From CAUZIZ01 sp965218775 (GTDB taxonomy: Bacteria > Acidobacteriota > UBA6911 > RPQK01 > JAJDTT01): DNA of 64,000 bases. Positions 63,280 through 64,000 of this stretch are shown here, one piece after another. The stretch is from positions 496,001-560,000 of the forward strand of contig CBDCLS010000003.1 of the NCBI GenBank assembly GCA_965218775.1, read 5' to 3'. A model generated the notes under the pieces. That model saw only the letters and a program-made list of their open reading frames with translations. It did not search any database and was not told the origin of the DNA. Both the position numbers and the translations under genes were made by a program. How positions within the stretch are numbered: the stretch's first letter is position 1; each line of letters starts with the position of its first letter.

Positions 63280-64000
63280 CTACACCTGATCCGGCAAGTG
63301 ATAGGGGCGCCGGCGAGGCCGGTCCAAAAAATGATTCCCCCATTCACTGTTGGTGAACCGCTCCGCCTGCGGGTCCCAATGCATCCGCTCACCGGTCTGT
63401 CCGGTCCGCTCGCTCACGAAGCGCGCAATATTCATCAGGTGGCACACGGTAGCCGAGCGATGACCGATCTCGATATCCGCAGACGGCTTTTGCCGGGTCT
63501 TGATCGCCTCCACCCAACTCCGGCAGTGCGCGTAATGGTTCGAGCCTCGGGGGGCCTGCGGGTTCACATCGTCCAGCGGTTCCCGCGCCAGTTCCGGTGG
63601 GTCGGAAACCAGACGACCGTCCTTGCGGTCGACCGTCAACGTCCCCTTCTCGCCTACGAAGCGCGGGACGTGGTCCCCCGTGAGATCCAGGATGATGTCA
63701 CCCGGATAGCGCATCTTCACATTCGGCCCTCGCCCGGTTCGGGAATCAAACGGTTCTCCTTCGGTCCACACCTCGATCGGGCCACTTTCGCTCATCCCCA
63801 GCCCCCATTGGACCAGATCGAGCCAATGGGACCCCGAGTTGGTCACGCTGCCGCCGGCAAAATCCCGGTATCTGCCCCACTTGGGCCCGCCCTGCCCGGT
63901 AGTTAGGGACGGATGGTAGGGATACGGCTGAACCGGTCCGCACCACAGGTCCCAATTCAGCTCCTCCGGAATCTCCTGACCGGGCAGTCCCGGAGGCTGC
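63280..64000 (-). CDS. Gfo/Idh/MocA-family oxidoreductase, partial at window edge
   Basis: The last 240 residues of a protein whose start lies beyond base 64000. Reads EIPEELNWDLWCGPVQPYPY, WGRYRDFAGGSVTNSGSHWL, DLVQWGLGMSES and ends HWDPQAERFTNSEWGNHFLD. This is the substrate-binding C-terminal domain seen in planctomycete-type exported oxidoreductases. It is likely co-transcribed with the Tat-exported member downstream. Confidence 0.88.
   Translation of the reverse strand, partial: QPPGLPGQEIPEELNWDLWCGPVQPYPYHPSLTTGQGGPKWGRYRDFAGGSVTNSGSHWLDLVQWGLGMSESGPIEVWTEGEPFDSRTGRGPNVKMRYPGDIILDLTGDHVPRFVGEKGTLTVDRKDGRLVSDPPELAREPLDDVNPQAPRGSNHYAHCRSWVEAIKTRQKPSADIEIGHRSATVCHLMNIARFVSERTGQTGERMHWDPQAERFTNSEWGNHFLDRPRRRPYHLPDQV

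Overview
ORGANISM. This looks like chromosomal DNA from an uncultivated, GC-rich, Gram-negative environmental bacterium, most likely Acidobacteriota or a relative with a PVC-like secretome. The evidence is a TonB-dependent receptor of the large Acidobacteria type, an IPT/TIG protein with an IPTL-CTERM-like tail, a Ser/Thr kinase stub, many Tat- or Sec-exported sugar oxidoreductases and beta-propeller proteins, and a PVC-type cytochrome-linked dehydrogenase remnant. The assignment is an inference; there is no rRNA or ribosomal protein gene to confirm it.

LAYOUT. 1-12.1 kb: edge of a CocE/NonD hydrolase, a PhoD-like phosphatase, a phytanoyl-CoA dioxygenase-like enzyme, a decayed TM0106 nuclease gene, two secreted beta-propeller paralogs, then a Tat-exported SelA-like PLP enzyme next to a lipoprotein RidA. 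12.1-36.2 kb: a decayed mobile region. An intact tRNA-Ile(GAT) at 36079-36155 and a copy of its 3' half at 14657-14701 share about 350 bp of flank (with an XRE regulator remnant). Between them lie a tyrosine-recombinase fragment fused head to head with a terminase fragment, pseudogenes, and a sugar-metabolism cargo (MFS transporter, two Gfo/Idh/MocA enzymes, a sialidase-like protein, a GHL10-like hydrolase, a truncated TonB receptor). IS1634 and IS1182 elements with readable target duplications sit at its left edge and inside it. 36.2-46 kb: ordinary chromosome: PPOX-like protein, HbpS/GlcG protein, lpdA, a STAS/HATPase switch pair, RraA, a threonine dehydratase-like enzyme, an Nramp-like transporter, a PQQ-type propeller and an IPT/TIG protein. 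46-52.4 kb: zinc alcohol dehydrogenase, a fourth propeller paralog, a Tat-exported enolase-superfamily enzyme, and the DUF2182/DUF1326 pair. 52.4-64 kb: small secreted or membrane proteins, an ISNCY element, a DUF6788 remnant, an SGNH hydrolase, and two Gfo/Idh/MocA genes, the second cut by the window edge.

HOW IT WORKS TOGETHER. The intact genes point to a scavenger of organic phosphate and exotic sugars or acids: exported propeller glycosidase candidates, exported and cytoplasmic Gfo/Idh/MocA oxidoreductases, an enolase-superfamily dehydratase, RraA and an alcohol dehydrogenase would together process sugar acids and polyols. The second theme is genome decay: at least ten gene remnants, three single-base homopolymer frameshift candidates, three MITE-like elements plus a solo end, an interspersed repeat family with six copies, three low-complexity inverted elements and a cluster of palindromes. 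The most system-like new observation is the exported PLP enzyme with its own exported RidA; the most informative structural one is the tandem tRNA-Ile attachment site with phased arm-like repeats.
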